DNA from: Gordonia mangrovi
GTDB lineage: Bacteria > Actinomycetota > Actinomycetes > Mycobacteriales > Mycobacteriaceae
Assembly: GCF_024734075.1 (NCBI RefSeq)
Contig: NZ_CP102850.1
Location: 2,728,001 to 2,792,000, forward strand
Reading direction: 5' to 3'
DNA: 64,000 nucleotides
Positions 45,456 to 54,550 of this stretch are shown here, one piece after another. A program made the translations under genes and the position numbers. Each line of letters begins with the position of its first letter. The stretch's first letter is position 1. The notes below the pieces were generated by a model. That model searched no databases. It was not told the origin of the DNA and was given only the letters and a program-made list of their open reading frames with translations.

Positions 45456-45498
45456 AAGGGGTTGCAGCCCCAGTCGTCGAGCGCGGTTGAAGTAGCCG

Positions 45499-45978
45499 CT
45501 ATTCCCACACCGCCCGGGCGCCGCTGTCGCCGATGCGGTAGACCATCACGACCGATCCGATGGCGACGGCCACAATGGCCACGCCGATCACGATGTCGAC
45601 CACGCGCCGGGTTCGCCCGGTCAGCGACGGCAGCCGCGATCCGATCGCAGCAACGACCCGTTCGTTGTGCAGCGCCCACCACACCACGGTGAGCCCGAAC
45701 AGGGGCCCCGACCAATAGATCATCTGCGCACCGAGATCGGCATGTTGCTCGATGAATGGGGGGTTGCCCATCTGCTCCTGAAGGGCTTCGCCGGCGCCCG
45801 TGGTGATCGGAATCGCGATCAGCGTGGCGAGCGCGAAGAGTGGCACCAGGACTCCCAATCGACGTTGCGCGACCGGCCACAGCACGACAGCGATGGCCAT
45901 GACTGCGGTCAGCGGGACGAAGACAACCGGTATGTGCACGAGAAGCGGATGAGCGGGCAATCCGTTGAATGTATCCAC
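45499..45978 (-). CDS. DUF2231 membrane protein
   Basis: A 159-residue protein with four membrane helices. The N-terminal signature FNGLPAHPLLVHIPVVFVPLTAV is diagnostic for DUF2231, and the second half pairs two more helices (DIVIGVAIVAVAIGSVVMVYRIG). GTG 45978 fits the family start; the open frame extends far upstream across a different gene and is not used. Function unknown; the conserved His residues suggest haem or metal binding in some relatives. Confidence 0.8.
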   Translation of the reverse strand: MDTFNGLPAHPLLVHIPVVFVPLTAVMAIAVVLWPVAQRRLGVLVPLFALATLIAIPITTGAGEALQEQMGNPPFIEQHADLGAQMIYWSGPLFGLTVVWWALHNERVVAAIGSRLPSLTGRTRRVVDIVIGVAIVAVAIGSVVMVYRIGDSGARAVWE

Positions 45979-46074
45979 ATCTGTGAACGTAGCGATCCTC
46001 TGTTGAGGAAGCGTGACATCATCGTGAAAGAAAATCATTGGCCGCGTGACCTGCGCATCCGGCAAGCTGAACGG

Positions 46075-47403
46075 GTGAGTACGTCGACCAGCAAGTTCCT
46101 GCCCGCAGCGCTGAAGCCTTTTGCGCTGCGGCAGTACCGGCTGCTCGCGGCCGGTCTGGTGCTGGCGATGTTCGCCGACGGTGTGTGGACGGTCGGGGTG
46201 GTGTGGCAGGTCATCGCGCTCGGTGGCGGGCCCGGTCTCCTCGCCGTGGTGACCGGTGTCGCCGCAGCGGGCATGGTGGGTTCGACACTGGCCGGAGGTG
46301 TGCTCGCCGATCGGGTGTCGCAGCGCCGCATCATGATCGGTCTGGAAATCGCCAAGATGATCGCGTTCGCGGTCGTCGGTGTGGCCGCGTTGGCCGGTGT
46401 CCTCGACTACCCCCTGCTGGTGGCCGCGGCGCTGGTCGGAGGCGTCACCACCGGGATGTACTACCCGGCCTACTCGGCGTTGCTGCCGAGTGTGGTGGAA
46501 GCGGCACAGCTGCAGGCTGCCAATGGAATCGAAGGTTTCCTGCGCCCGGTGGTGTTCCAGGCCGCCGGTCCGATGGTGGCCGGCGGGGTCATCGCGATGG
46601 CCTCCCCGGCGACGGCCATCGTGCTGGCGGGTATGGCAAGTGCGGCGTCGGCGCTGGTCTACGGGGGCATGCGACCGGTGCCCGTGCGGCGTGACCTCGC
46701 CATCGGATCGGGTCATCCGATCCGATCGGTGATCTCGGATCTGGCCGAGGGATTCGGGTACATGTGGCGCACACCGTGGCTGTGGGCGACGTTGTTCTTC
46801 GCCTGCGTCCTGGTACTGGTCGTGATGGGGCCGATCGAGGTGCTGGTGCCGTTCGCACTGCGCGCGGCCGGCGGCGGTGCCGGCGACCACGCACTCGTGC
46901 TGGCGGGCTTCGGGATCGGTGCGGCCTCGGCATCACTGGTGTTCGCGTCGATCCCCATGCCGCGCCGCTATCTGACGGTGATGTTCGGGATCTGGGGTGT
47001 CTCGAGCCTGCCGTTGGTGATCATGGGCATCGCCGAACACACCTGGTTGTTCGTGGTCGCCGGCTTCCTGATGGGTGTGCTGTTCGACGGACCGATGGTG
47101 TTGTGGGGCACCCTGTTACAGCGGCGGGTGCCGCCCGCGCTGCTCGGACGCGTGGCGAGTCTCGACTTCTTCGTCTCGGTCGCGCTCATGCCGGTGTCGA
47201 TGGCGCTGGCCGCGCCGGTGAGCCAGGCGATAGGTCTCACCGCCACCTTCGTGCTGGCCGGATTGCTGCCGGTCCCGGTAGCGGGCGCCTTCTACGTCGC
47301 CGCGCGGCTGTGGCGCGATGAGGCCGAGCATCCGCTCCGGATCGAGGTGACCGATGTGCCTGCGGTGCCGGCCACGGCTCACGAGGCCGGACATACCCCA
47401 TAG
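46075..47403 (+). CDS. MFS drug-type efflux transporter
   Basis: A 442-residue, 12-helix MFS transporter of the enterobactin/Tap-like (MFS_3) class. Conserved landmarks are GGVLADRVSQRRIMIGLEI (motif A loop 2-3), the YYPAYSALLPSVVEAAQLQAANG segment typical of that family, and a second-half loop at SIPMPRRYLTV. GTG start near 46075; a longer frame upstream overlaps the divergent DUF2231 gene. Its stop codon lies inside the next gene's operator. Substrate unknown. Confidence 0.85.
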   Translation: MSTSTSKFLPAALKPFALRQYRLLAAGLVLAMFADGVWTVGVVWQVIALGGGPGLLAVVTGVAAAGMVGSTLAGGVLADRVSQRRIMIGLEIAKMIAFAVVGVAALAGVLDYPLLVAAALVGGVTTGMYYPAYSALLPSVVEAAQLQAANGIEGFLRPVVFQAAGPMVAGGVIAMASPATAIVLAGMASAASALVYGGMRPVPVRRDLAIGSGHPIRSVISDLAEGFGYMWRTPWLWATLFFACVLVLVVMGPIEVLVPFALRAAGGGAGDHALVLAGFGIGAASASLVFASIPMPRRYLTVMFGIWGVSSLPLVIMGIAEHTWLFVVAGFLMGVLFDGPMVLWGTLLQRRVPPALLGRVASLDFFVSVALMPVSMALAAPVSQAIGLTATFVLAGLLPVPVAGAFYVAARLWRDEAEHPLRIEVTDVPAVPATAHEAGHTP

Positions 47404-47408
47404 GGTAT
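47393..47408. promoter_or_regulatory. CsoR-family operator before the TSUP gene
   Basis: ATACCC-CATA-GGGTAT (6-bp perfect arms) overlaps the MFS stop codon, 61 bp before the TSUP start. It shares ATACCCCATAGGG with the operator before the nuo-like operon (5216-5234), more closely than either resembles the csoR site at 17306. Confidence 0.65.
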
Positions 47409-47468
47409 TGTGTCGAGAGGTTGGATCGGCACTGCACCCGAGGGGAAACGAGGGCTGACGCTCGTGGC

Positions 47469-48128
47469 GTGGACATCGTGTTGAGTTCGATCGCCGGACT
47501 GGCGATCGGTGCCCTGCTGGGACTGCTGGGTGGTGGTGGTTCCATCCTCGCCGTGCCCGCACTGGTCTATGGGGTGGGTGAGCCTCTCTCGCATGCGGTG
47601 CCCACCGCGCTGCTGGTGATCGCAGTGTCGTCGGCGGTGGCTGTGCTGCCGAGAGTGCGGGCCCGACAGGTCAACTGGCGCCTCGCCGGCATCTTCGCGG
47701 CCGTCGGCATCCCGGCAACGCTGGCGGGCAGCGTGCTCGGCGGCCGCCTTCCGGAACCGGTGGTCATGATGGTGTTCGCCGCGGTCATGGCGGTCGCGGC
47801 GGTACGCATGCTGCGTGACGTCGGTGCCACGGGCACCGCGTGCGCGATCGACGAATCGGGCATCGACTGGCGTCGCTGTGCCTCGCGATCGACCCCGGTC
47901 GCCGCGGCGGTCGGGGTGCTCACCGGGATGCTCGGCGTCGGGGGCGGTTTCCTCATCATCCCGGCGCTGGTGATGGCGTTGGGGGTCGAGATGTCGGTCG
48001 CCATTGGCACCTTGTTGCTGATCATCGTCGGCACCCGTCTCCGGACCGAGCGCCTGCAGAGGTGGTTCGCCTATCTGGTGCTCGCCGTCGCGGCGTTCGT
48101 GGTCATCGAGACGATCGTGGTGCGCTGA
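47469..48128 (+). CDS. TSUP (TauE/SafE) transporter, internally shortened
   Basis: A 219-residue sulfite/organosulfonate exporter-family protein. The first TSUP repeat is intact (AGLAIGALLGLLGGGGSILAVPALVYGVG) and the second repeat starts normally (GVLTGMLGVGGGFLIIPALVMALGVEMSVAIGTLLLIIV). The sequence then jumps straight to GTRLRTERLQRWFAYLVLAVAAFV. Family members have about 40 more residues (one or two helices) between these points, and are about 250 long. The frame is kept, so an in-frame deletion is inferred. CsoR-family operators precede TSUP genes in sulfur-stress operons (CstR) elsewhere. Overlaps lysG convergently by 26 bp. Confidence 0.78.
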   Translation: MDIVLSSIAGLAIGALLGLLGGGGSILAVPALVYGVGEPLSHAVPTALLVIAVSSAVAVLPRVRARQVNWRLAGIFAAVGIPATLAGSVLGGRLPEPVVMMVFAAVMAVAAVRMLRDVGATGTACAIDESGIDWRRCASRSTPVAAAVGVLTGMLGVGGGFLIIPALVMALGVEMSVAIGTLLLIIVGTRLRTERLQRWFAYLVLAVAAFVVIETIVVR

Positions 48129-49032
48129 CCGGTACCAAGTGCTCGGCTGCGGCGGTCACCGTCAGTTCGGTGAGGGCGTCGAGGATCGGCGAACTGAGCT
48201 TCCAGTACTGCCAGAACAGCGGGACGTCGACGTGGTCGTCGACAACTCGTGTGACGCGGCCTGCGCGAAGGGCGTCGGCGATCTGCACCTCGGGTACGGC
48301 ACCCCAGCCGATACCGAGTTCCACGGCCCGATGGAACTCGACCGACGACGGGATGTAGCTGATCGGCGGCGAGACCGGGCCGTCGGCCAAGCGGGTCAGC
48401 ACGTCGCGCTGGATGTAGTCATTGCGATCGAACAGCACCATCGGTGCCTGCGCCAATGCTTCCGAGGATGGTCCCCGCGGCATCCACCGCGCGACGAAAT
48501 CCGGTGTCGCGACGGGCAGATAGCGCATCGCGCCGAGCGGGTGGATGGTGCAGCCACGGATGCCGAGCGGGTCGGAGGTGATGGCACCCAGCACTTCTCC
48601 GGATCGCAGGAACCGACTGTTCTGACTCTCGTCGTCGCGGAGCACCTCGATGGCCACCGGATGCTCGGCGTGCATCGTGGCGATCACCGGCAGAAACCAG
48701 GTGGCCAGCGAATCGGCGTTGGCTGCGATGGGCAGATGGATGCGGGGCCGACCGGGGTCGGCGGGATCGCCGCCGAGCAATTCCGCGCGCGCTTCGGCCG
48801 CCAGTAGGTCCCACTGTTTGGCGAGTCGGACGAGGGCCTCCCCGTCTGGCGTGGCGGTGGCGGGTTTCGTTCGCCGCACCACGACCCGACCCACCGACAT
48901 CTCCAACGCCTTGATCCGCTGACTGACGGCCGACGGAGTGATGTGCAGGGCCCGGGCTGCTCCGTCGAAGGTGCCCTCCCGCAGCACTGCTGCGAGCGTC
49001 TGTACGCCCTCCTGGCTGATCTCCACAGTCAC
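48103..49032 (-). CDS. lysG: LysR-family regulator LysG/ArgP
   Basis: A 309-residue LysR-type regulator of the ArgP/LysG branch. The HTH is FDGAARALHITPSAVSQRIKALE. Residues about 90-300 form the two-lobed effector domain (RIHLPIAANADSLATWFLPV is the diagnostic start of that branch). It is divergent from lysE with 74 bp between, the standard arrangement in which LysG with L-lysine or L-arginine activates lysE. GTG start. Confidence 0.9.
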   Translation of the reverse strand: MTVEISQEGVQTLAAVLREGTFDGAARALHITPSAVSQRIKALEMSVGRVVVRRTKPATATPDGEALVRLAKQWDLLAAEARAELLGGDPADPGRPRIHLPIAANADSLATWFLPVIATMHAEHPVAIEVLRDDESQNSRFLRSGEVLGAITSDPLGIRGCTIHPLGAMRYLPVATPDFVARWMPRGPSSEALAQAPMVLFDRNDYIQRDVLTRLADGPVSPPISYIPSSVEFHRAVELGIGWGAVPEVQIADALRAGRVTRVVDDHVDVPLFWQYWKLSSPILDALTELTVTAAAEHLVPVSAPRSSR

Positions 49033-49106
49033 ATCGTAAGTTCAACTCATGATTCATGAAAAACATTCGCTGGACTGTTCTATCCGCTGTTTCTAGCGTC
49101 GTTGCC

Positions 49107-49727
49107 ATGACCACCTTCGTCCTCGCCGCCGTCGCCGGCCTGCTCACCGGTGCCGGCCTGATCATCGCGATCGGCCCGCAGAATGTGTTCGTCCTCCGGC
49201 AAGGAGTCGCGCGAGCCCATGTGGTGCCGGTGGTGGTGGTGTGTGCGGTCTCCGACGTCGTGCTGATCATCGCGGGCGTGGCCGGCCTGGGCGCCCTGGT
49301 GGCCGCTCACCCGTCGGTGGTGACCATCGCCAAGATCTTCGGCGGCGGCTACGTCATCGTGCTCGGAGTGCTGGCGGCCCGGCGGTGTCTGCGCAGTTCC
49401 GAGGCGATCGTCGCCAATGCCGGTGAGGCCGCGACCGTGAGCCGCTGGGCCGCCATCGGCATGACCCTCGCCCTGACCTGGCTCAACCCGCACGTCTACC
49501 TCGACACCGTGCTCACCATGGGTGCGATCGCGAACAGCCACGGGAATGCGAAGTGGGCGTTCGCGATTGGGGCGTGCCTGGCCAGCCTGCTGTGGTTCGC
49601 GACGTTGGGCGGTGGCGCCACCCGGCTGTCGCGGTTCTTCGCCTCACCGCGGTCGTGGCGCATGCTCGATGTCGTCGTCGCGGTGGTGATGCTCGCGATG
49701 GGGGTGATGCTGTTGGTGTCGGTGTAG
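49107..49727 (+). CDS. lysE: L-lysine/L-arginine exporter LysE
   Basis: A 206-residue LysE-family exporter with six hydrophobic segments. IAIGPQNVFVLRQGV in helix 1-2 and LTWLNPHVYLDT in the second half are the two family signatures. It protects the cell from basic amino acid overload during peptide use. Controlled by the adjacent divergent lysG. Confidence 0.92.
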   Translation: MTTFVLAAVAGLLTGAGLIIAIGPQNVFVLRQGVARAHVVPVVVVCAVSDVVLIIAGVAGLGALVAAHPSVVTIAKIFGGGYVIVLGVLAARRCLRSSEAIVANAGEAATVSRWAAIGMTLALTWLNPHVYLDTVLTMGAIANSHGNAKWAFAIGACLASLLWFATLGGGATRLSRFFASPRSWRMLDVVVAVVMLAMGVMLLVSV

Positions 49728-49771
49728 GACGCCGGCACGAACCGAAGCGCAGTGCGCGCCGCGAGTCGGTC

Positions 49772-52009
49772 TCACACCTTCGCCGGCTCCGGCTCCCACA
49801 GATCCGGATCTACCTGAGTCTCCAGCGGGATCTCCCGGATCGCGGTGCCCTCGACGTCGACGTTGGGCAGGATCTTGTCGAGCCAGCCGGGCAACTTCCA
49901 CGCGGTGTCGCCGAGCAGGGTGATCACCGCCGGCACCACGATCATCCGGATGATGAACGCGTCGAAGAACACCGCGGCGGCCAACGCGAAGCCCATCATC
50001 TTGGCGATGGTGTCGGGGGCGAGCATGAACGCCGCGAACACCGAGATCATGATGACCGCGGCCGAGGCCACCACGCGGGCGCCGTGCTGATAGCCGATGA
50101 TCACCGAGTCCTTGGCCGACATCCCGTGCACATACTCCTCGCGCATACGGGTCACCAGGAACACCTGGTAGTCCATCGCCAATCCGAACACCACGCCCAC
50201 CAGGAAGATCGGCAGGAACGAGATGATCGGCTTGGTGTGATCGATGATCCCGAAGTCGCCCTCCTGGAAGATCGCCACGGTCGCACCGAAGGTGGCGCAC
50301 ACCGAGAACAGGAAGCCAACCGTCGCGATCAACGGCACCAGCAGCGATCGGAAAACGACCGTCAGGATGATGAACGCCAAGCCCACGACGACGATCAGGA
50401 ACGGGATCAGTGCCGAGCTGAGCTTGTCGGAGATGTCGGACATGATCGCCGTCTGACCGCCGACGTTGACCGTCGCGCCGTCCGGATCGGTCGCGGCGAA
50501 GTCCCGGATCTGCTCCATCAGCTCATGGGTGGCGGGCCCGCTGGGTGACTGTTCCGGCGTCACAGAGATCAACGCGGCGGTGGCACCCGACTGGGTGTTC
50601 GCCGGATTCTGGCCGTTGCCGATCCAGGTGATCTGCGCCGGGTTGGCGACGTTGTCGAGCGTCTTCACATGGGCCACGACATCACCGGCGGCCGTGGCCA
50701 CATCGCCCTCGGCGTCGCTGACCGTCACCAGGAGGGGGCCGTTGATGCCTTCGCCGAATCCGCGTTGCAGCAACTGAGTGGCCTCGTACTCGCTGTCGGT
50801 GGTGGACTCCATGCCCAGTTCCATCTTCGTCATCGGGATGGCGGCGATGGCCAGCAGCACCAGCCCGATGATGGCGACCGGCAGCGGGTAGCGGGTGATG
50901 AATCGGGCTGCGCGCAGACCATTGGACGGTTGCGAATCGGGCTCGTCGCCGTGCCGGATGCCGGGAATCCGGGGCTTGAACGCGAACCGCCCGAACGCTC
51001 CGAGCAGTGCCGGGATGAGCGTGATTGCGCCGAGGACCGCGATGAACACCGCCACCGCAGCCGCCACACCCATCTGGGTGATGAACGGGATGCCGACGAC
51101 GCCGAGTGCGGCGACGGCCACCATCACCGTCAGGCCGGCAAATACCACCGCCGATCCGGCCGTGCCGACGGCTCGCCCGACCGCTGCCTCCAGGTTGGCG
51201 TCGAGGTTCAACTCGGAGCGATACCGCGACACGATGAACAGGGCGTAGTCGATGGAGACCGCGATGCCCAGCATCGTGATGATCGTGGTGGCGCTCTGCT
51301 GCAGGTTGATGATCTCGGCGCTCAAGGTGACCAGCAGCATGGTGATGCCGACACCCAGAATGCCCGTGACGATCGGGATGAACGCGGCGATCAGCGCACC
51401 GAACGCGACGATCATGATGATGAACGCCACCGCGAAACCGAGCAGCTCTGAGGTTCCGCCGGCCTCGAAGACCTGCATCAGTGATCCGGTGCCCTCCACC
51501 TGCAGGCCGTCGCCCCGGTGTTCGGCGAGCAGCTCCTTGAACTGTTCCATGTCCGCGGGCGTGAGGTCCTGCATGGGGATGTTCTGGCTGATCTGGATCA
51601 AGCCGACTTTGCCGTCATCGCCGAGGACCGCGGCCGCCATGGCGGGATTCTGTTCGGCAGCCGTGACCGGGTTGACGACGGTCTGCGGGTCGATCACCTC
51701 GGGTAGGTCGCGTGCGTCGGCCACCAGCGCGTCGATCTGTTGCATGTGGTTGGCCAGGCCGTCGTCGGCGGCGACGAGGATGCTGGTCGTCGCCTCGAGT
51801 TGGCGTTCGTTGATGGCGGGGAAGTTCTCCTGCATCACCGTCATCGCCTGATCGGAGTCGGTGCCGGGCAGTTCGAAATCGGTGGCGAACTTCGGTTGGA
51901 CCGCGCCGACGATCGCGCCGAGTGCGATCAGCACAGCGAGCCAGGCGCCGATCACCGACCACTTGTGTCGGAACGTGAACCGGCCGAGCCGGTACAACCA
52001 CAACGCCAC
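49772..52009 (-). CDS. MmpL-type RND transporter
   Basis: A 745-residue RND-superfamily transporter with 12 helices in the 1+5+1+5 layout, and two external loops (about 40-190 and 420-560). The Asp-Tyr proton-relay pairs are present in helices 4 and 10: VSIDYALFIVSRYRSE and LAMDYQVFLVTRMREE. Similar in length to YdfJ/MmpL proteins that move lipids or hydrophobic compounds; no long C-terminal tail like MmpL3. No operon partner (MmpS or TetR) is next to it. GTG start after GGGGAGG. Confidence 0.9.
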   Translation of the reverse strand: MALWLYRLGRFTFRHKWSVIGAWLAVLIALGAIVGAVQPKFATDFELPGTDSDQAMTVMQENFPAINERQLEATTSILVAADDGLANHMQQIDALVADARDLPEVIDPQTVVNPVTAAEQNPAMAAAVLGDDGKVGLIQISQNIPMQDLTPADMEQFKELLAEHRGDGLQVEGTGSLMQVFEAGGTSELLGFAVAFIIMIVAFGALIAAFIPIVTGILGVGITMLLVTLSAEIINLQQSATTIITMLGIAVSIDYALFIVSRYRSELNLDANLEAAVGRAVGTAGSAVVFAGLTVMVAVAALGVVGIPFITQMGVAAAVAVFIAVLGAITLIPALLGAFGRFAFKPRIPGIRHGDEPDSQPSNGLRAARFITRYPLPVAIIGLVLLAIAAIPMTKMELGMESTTDSEYEATQLLQRGFGEGINGPLLVTVSDAEGDVATAAGDVVAHVKTLDNVANPAQITWIGNGQNPANTQSGATAALISVTPEQSPSGPATHELMEQIRDFAATDPDGATVNVGGQTAIMSDISDKLSSALIPFLIVVVGLAFIILTVVFRSLLVPLIATVGFLFSVCATFGATVAIFQEGDFGIIDHTKPIISFLPIFLVGVVFGLAMDYQVFLVTRMREEYVHGMSAKDSVIIGYQHGARVVASAAVIMISVFAAFMLAPDTIAKMMGFALAAAVFFDAFIIRMIVVPAVITLLGDTAWKLPGWLDKILPNVDVEGTAIREIPLETQVDPDLWEPEPAKV

Positions 52010-52146
52010 GGTCAGAACCTCCCCTTGGATGTGACGGCCAGGGTAGTCGGCGGAGCGGACACGGCGATGTGACCACGGGCACAGCAGGGCGGAGCCCGAT
52101 TCCTATGATGAGTTCATGATCGTCGCCATTCGTCAGGAGTGCCACC

Positions 52147-53451
52147 GTGAGCGATGAGACCGCCACGCCGACCAGTGCCGGGCGGACCCGACAGAACGAG
52201 ATCTACACCGAGGGGATCCACGGTCGTGGGCCCCGAGTGCCGACCGATCACGCCGAGCTCGAGCGCCGGGCGCGGCGGGTGATGTCGAAGCGGGCGTGGG
52301 CCTATATCGCCGGGGGAGCCGGCGAGGGGTCGACGATGGCGAGCAACCGGGCGGCACTGGACCGGTGGGCGATCGTGCCGCGGGTGCTGCGTGACGTGTC
52401 GTCGCGCTCGTTGGAAACGGAGTTGTTCGGTCGGACGCTGCCGGCGCCGGTGCTGTTCTCCCCGGTGGGGGCGGGCGCGCTCGCGGCTCGCGACGCCGAC
52501 ATGCACATCGGCCACGCAGCCGCCGAACTCGGTGTTCCCTACATCTTCTCCAACCAGGGCTGTGCACCCATGGAGCAGGTCGCCGCCGAGATGGATCGGG
52601 TGCGTCCCGGCGCGCCGCGCTGGTTTCAGCTGTACTGGTCGACCGACGACGACCTGGTGGACAGTCTGCTGGGCCGCGCGGAGAGGATGCGCGCCGACGC
52701 CGTCGCGGTCACTCTCGACACGACCATGCTGGGCTGGCGGCCGCAGGACCTGAACATCGGGTCGCTGCCGTTCGCGCGTGGGGAGGGGATCGATCAGTAC
52801 ACCTCGGATCGGCGGTTCAGAGAGATCGTCGCCGAACGCGTCAAGGCGGCCGTTGCGGCGGAGCGGCCAGAGATCTCGCTGGGGGCGATCAAGACGTTGG
52901 TCTCGATCGCGCGAAACTCGCCGGGAGGGCTGCTGAAGAATCTGACGGCGCCCGAGCCGAGGGTGGCGGTGCAGACCTTCCTCGACATCTATTCGCGGCC
53001 GTCGCTGAATTGGGACGACATCGCCGGGTTGCGGGAGCGGACATCGCTGCCGATCGTGCTCAAAGGCGTGCTGCACCCCGACGATGCGCGCCAGGCGATC
53101 GACGTCGGCGTGGACGGCATCATCGTGTCGAATCACGGCGGTCGGCAGGTCGACGGAGCCATCGGGTCGATCGACGCGCTCGTCGCGATCGCCCCCGTCG
53201 TGGACGGACGGATCAAGGTGCTGGTCGACTCCGGCATTCACACCGGCGCCGACGTGTTCAAGGCGCTCGCGCTCGGTGCGGACGCGGCCTGTATCGGCCG
53301 CCCGCATATGTACGGGCTGGCGCTCGCCGGTGCCGACGGTGCGCGTGATGTGGTCGCCAACATCATCGCCGAACTCGACCTCACCCTCGGCCTCTCCGGC
53401 CACACGTCGGTCACCGACGTCACCCGCGAAGCCCTACAGCAGATTTCGTAG
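52147..53451 (+). CDS. FMN-dependent alpha-hydroxy acid oxidase, lactate 2-monooxygenase-like
   Basis: A 434-residue FMN enzyme of the lactate oxidase/glycolate oxidase family. NEIYTEGIHG at the start, FQLYWSTDDDLV, DAVAVTLDTTMLGWRPQDLNIGSLPFARG, LKGVLHPDDARQAIDVGVDGIIVSNHGGRQ (with the catalytic His) and DSGIHTGADVFKALALGADAACIGRP all follow the lactate 2-monooxygenase pattern of mycobacteria. It would oxidise L-lactate or a related 2-hydroxy acid, with O2 or another acceptor. It is about 40 residues longer than the M. smegmatis enzyme; an inserted loop is near residues 225-275. Confidence 0.88.
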   Translation: MSDETATPTSAGRTRQNEIYTEGIHGRGPRVPTDHAELERRARRVMSKRAWAYIAGGAGEGSTMASNRAALDRWAIVPRVLRDVSSRSLETELFGRTLPAPVLFSPVGAGALAARDADMHIGHAAAELGVPYIFSNQGCAPMEQVAAEMDRVRPGAPRWFQLYWSTDDDLVDSLLGRAERMRADAVAVTLDTTMLGWRPQDLNIGSLPFARGEGIDQYTSDRRFREIVAERVKAAVAAERPEISLGAIKTLVSIARNSPGGLLKNLTAPEPRVAVQTFLDIYSRPSLNWDDIAGLRERTSLPIVLKGVLHPDDARQAIDVGVDGIIVSNHGGRQVDGAIGSIDALVAIAPVVDGRIKVLVDSGIHTGADVFKALALGADAACIGRPHMYGLALAGADGARDVVANIIAELDLTLGLSGHTSVTDVTREALQQIS

Positions 53452-53491
53452 TACGAACCCGCGAAATTTCGCGGGTTCGTACTACGAAATC
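53442..53491. terminator. Perfect 50-bp palindrome, bidirectional terminator
   Basis: Two 25-nt arms (GATTTCGTAGTACGAACCCG... and its exact complement) meet with no loop bases. The lactate-monooxygenase-like stop codon (TAG 53449-53451) lies within the left arm, and the convergent MpaB-family gene ends 8 bp to the right. It would terminate both transcripts. Confidence 0.85.
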
Positions 53492-53498
53492 GCGGGGG

Positions 53499-54413
53499 TC
53501 AGATCAACGGCCGGCCGGTGCGGATACGCCAGCGGACATCCCACAGGAAGAAGTTGAAGGGGAACTCGCGCAGCACCTTCGGCAGGTGGTCGGTGATCGC
53601 CTTGGCGACCTTGTTGTGCGCGTTGAAAACGCGGCGCTGCCACGGCTTGAACTCGAGGCCCATCTTGTCGCGGAAGTTCTCCGGCAGGAAGCCCGTCGTC
53701 AGCAGTTCGAACCACCAGCCGACCAGGAAGCTGAACCACCGCGGCATGAACTCGGCGCGCACGATCGACATGAGATGCTCCCGGATGACGGGATCGATCT
53801 CGAAGGTGTCGACGGTCTCGTTCCAGTAGGTCTCGAAATCGGCGCGGGTGGCCGGCCACATCTCGCGCGGAACCTGCAGCGTGGTGCCCAGTACGGCGCC
53901 GTTCTGATAGGCCTCCTCGGTGATCTCCGCGGGATCGCCGTAGATGTGCTGCATGTCCTCCCACCCCTTGTAGAGGCAGGCGGCAACCCAGAGCTGCAGC
54001 TTCGGGTCGAAGGCGTTGTACTTCACCGGGCTGTCATCCGTCGACCGGACCTGCGCGTGGGCCTTGCCGACGGCCTTGCGATACAGGCGACGATCCTTGG
54101 GGGTGCCCATCGCGGCGACGGAGAGGTACGACAGCGTGGTCCGGGTGCGCTTGATGGGATGCTTGAACAGGTTGCCGCTGTCGACGCGGCTCTCGTAGAC
54201 GCCGTATCCGACCGCGGGCATCGCGAGCTGCATGATCACGTTGGCAGGTCCGGCGAGCGCCGAGATGCCCTTCATCTCGATTTCCCGGGCGGGCAGCGCG
54301 TCGAGCTCTCCCCGGGTCATCCGCGCCTGCGGCGGGATGTACTCGGTGTCCGGCTCGGTCGCGGCGAATGCGTCCGGTAGGTCGATTTCTTCGACGATCG
54401 GTTCGGTGCTCAT
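53499..54413 (-). CDS. Oxygenase MpaB/DUF2236-family protein
   Basis: A 304-residue DUF2236 protein, the family of MpaB and rubber-oxygenase Lcp. GPANVIMQLAMPAVGYGV, RTRTTLSYLSVAAMGT, KAHAQV and the signature YNAFDPKLQLWVAACLYKG are visible. Many family members have WVH where this has WVA, so one possible haem-region His is missing. The role is unknown; it diverges from a TetR gene that probably regulates it. Confidence 0.82.
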   Translation of the reverse strand: MSTEPIVEEIDLPDAFAATEPDTEYIPPQARMTRGELDALPAREIEMKGISALAGPANVIMQLAMPAVGYGVYESRVDSGNLFKHPIKRTRTTLSYLSVAAMGTPKDRRLYRKAVGKAHAQVRSTDDSPVKYNAFDPKLQLWVAACLYKGWEDMQHIYGDPAEITEEAYQNGAVLGTTLQVPREMWPATRADFETYWNETVDTFEIDPVIREHLMSIVRAEFMPRWFSFLVGWWFELLTTGFLPENFRDKMGLEFKPWQRRVFNAHNKVAKAITDHLPKVLREFPFNFFLWDVRWRIRTGRPLI

Positions 54414-54550
54414 TGAAGACCCCCTGTTCGAGCAGCCATCTGACTACATGTGTTGTCTTTTTCATTGAACGTTGGCACCATGGCCGCTGTCAAGGGTGAA
54501 GTCTGCCAAGGCGGGTGCTCGGTCGGGGTGTCCGGTGTCAAGATGGACAG

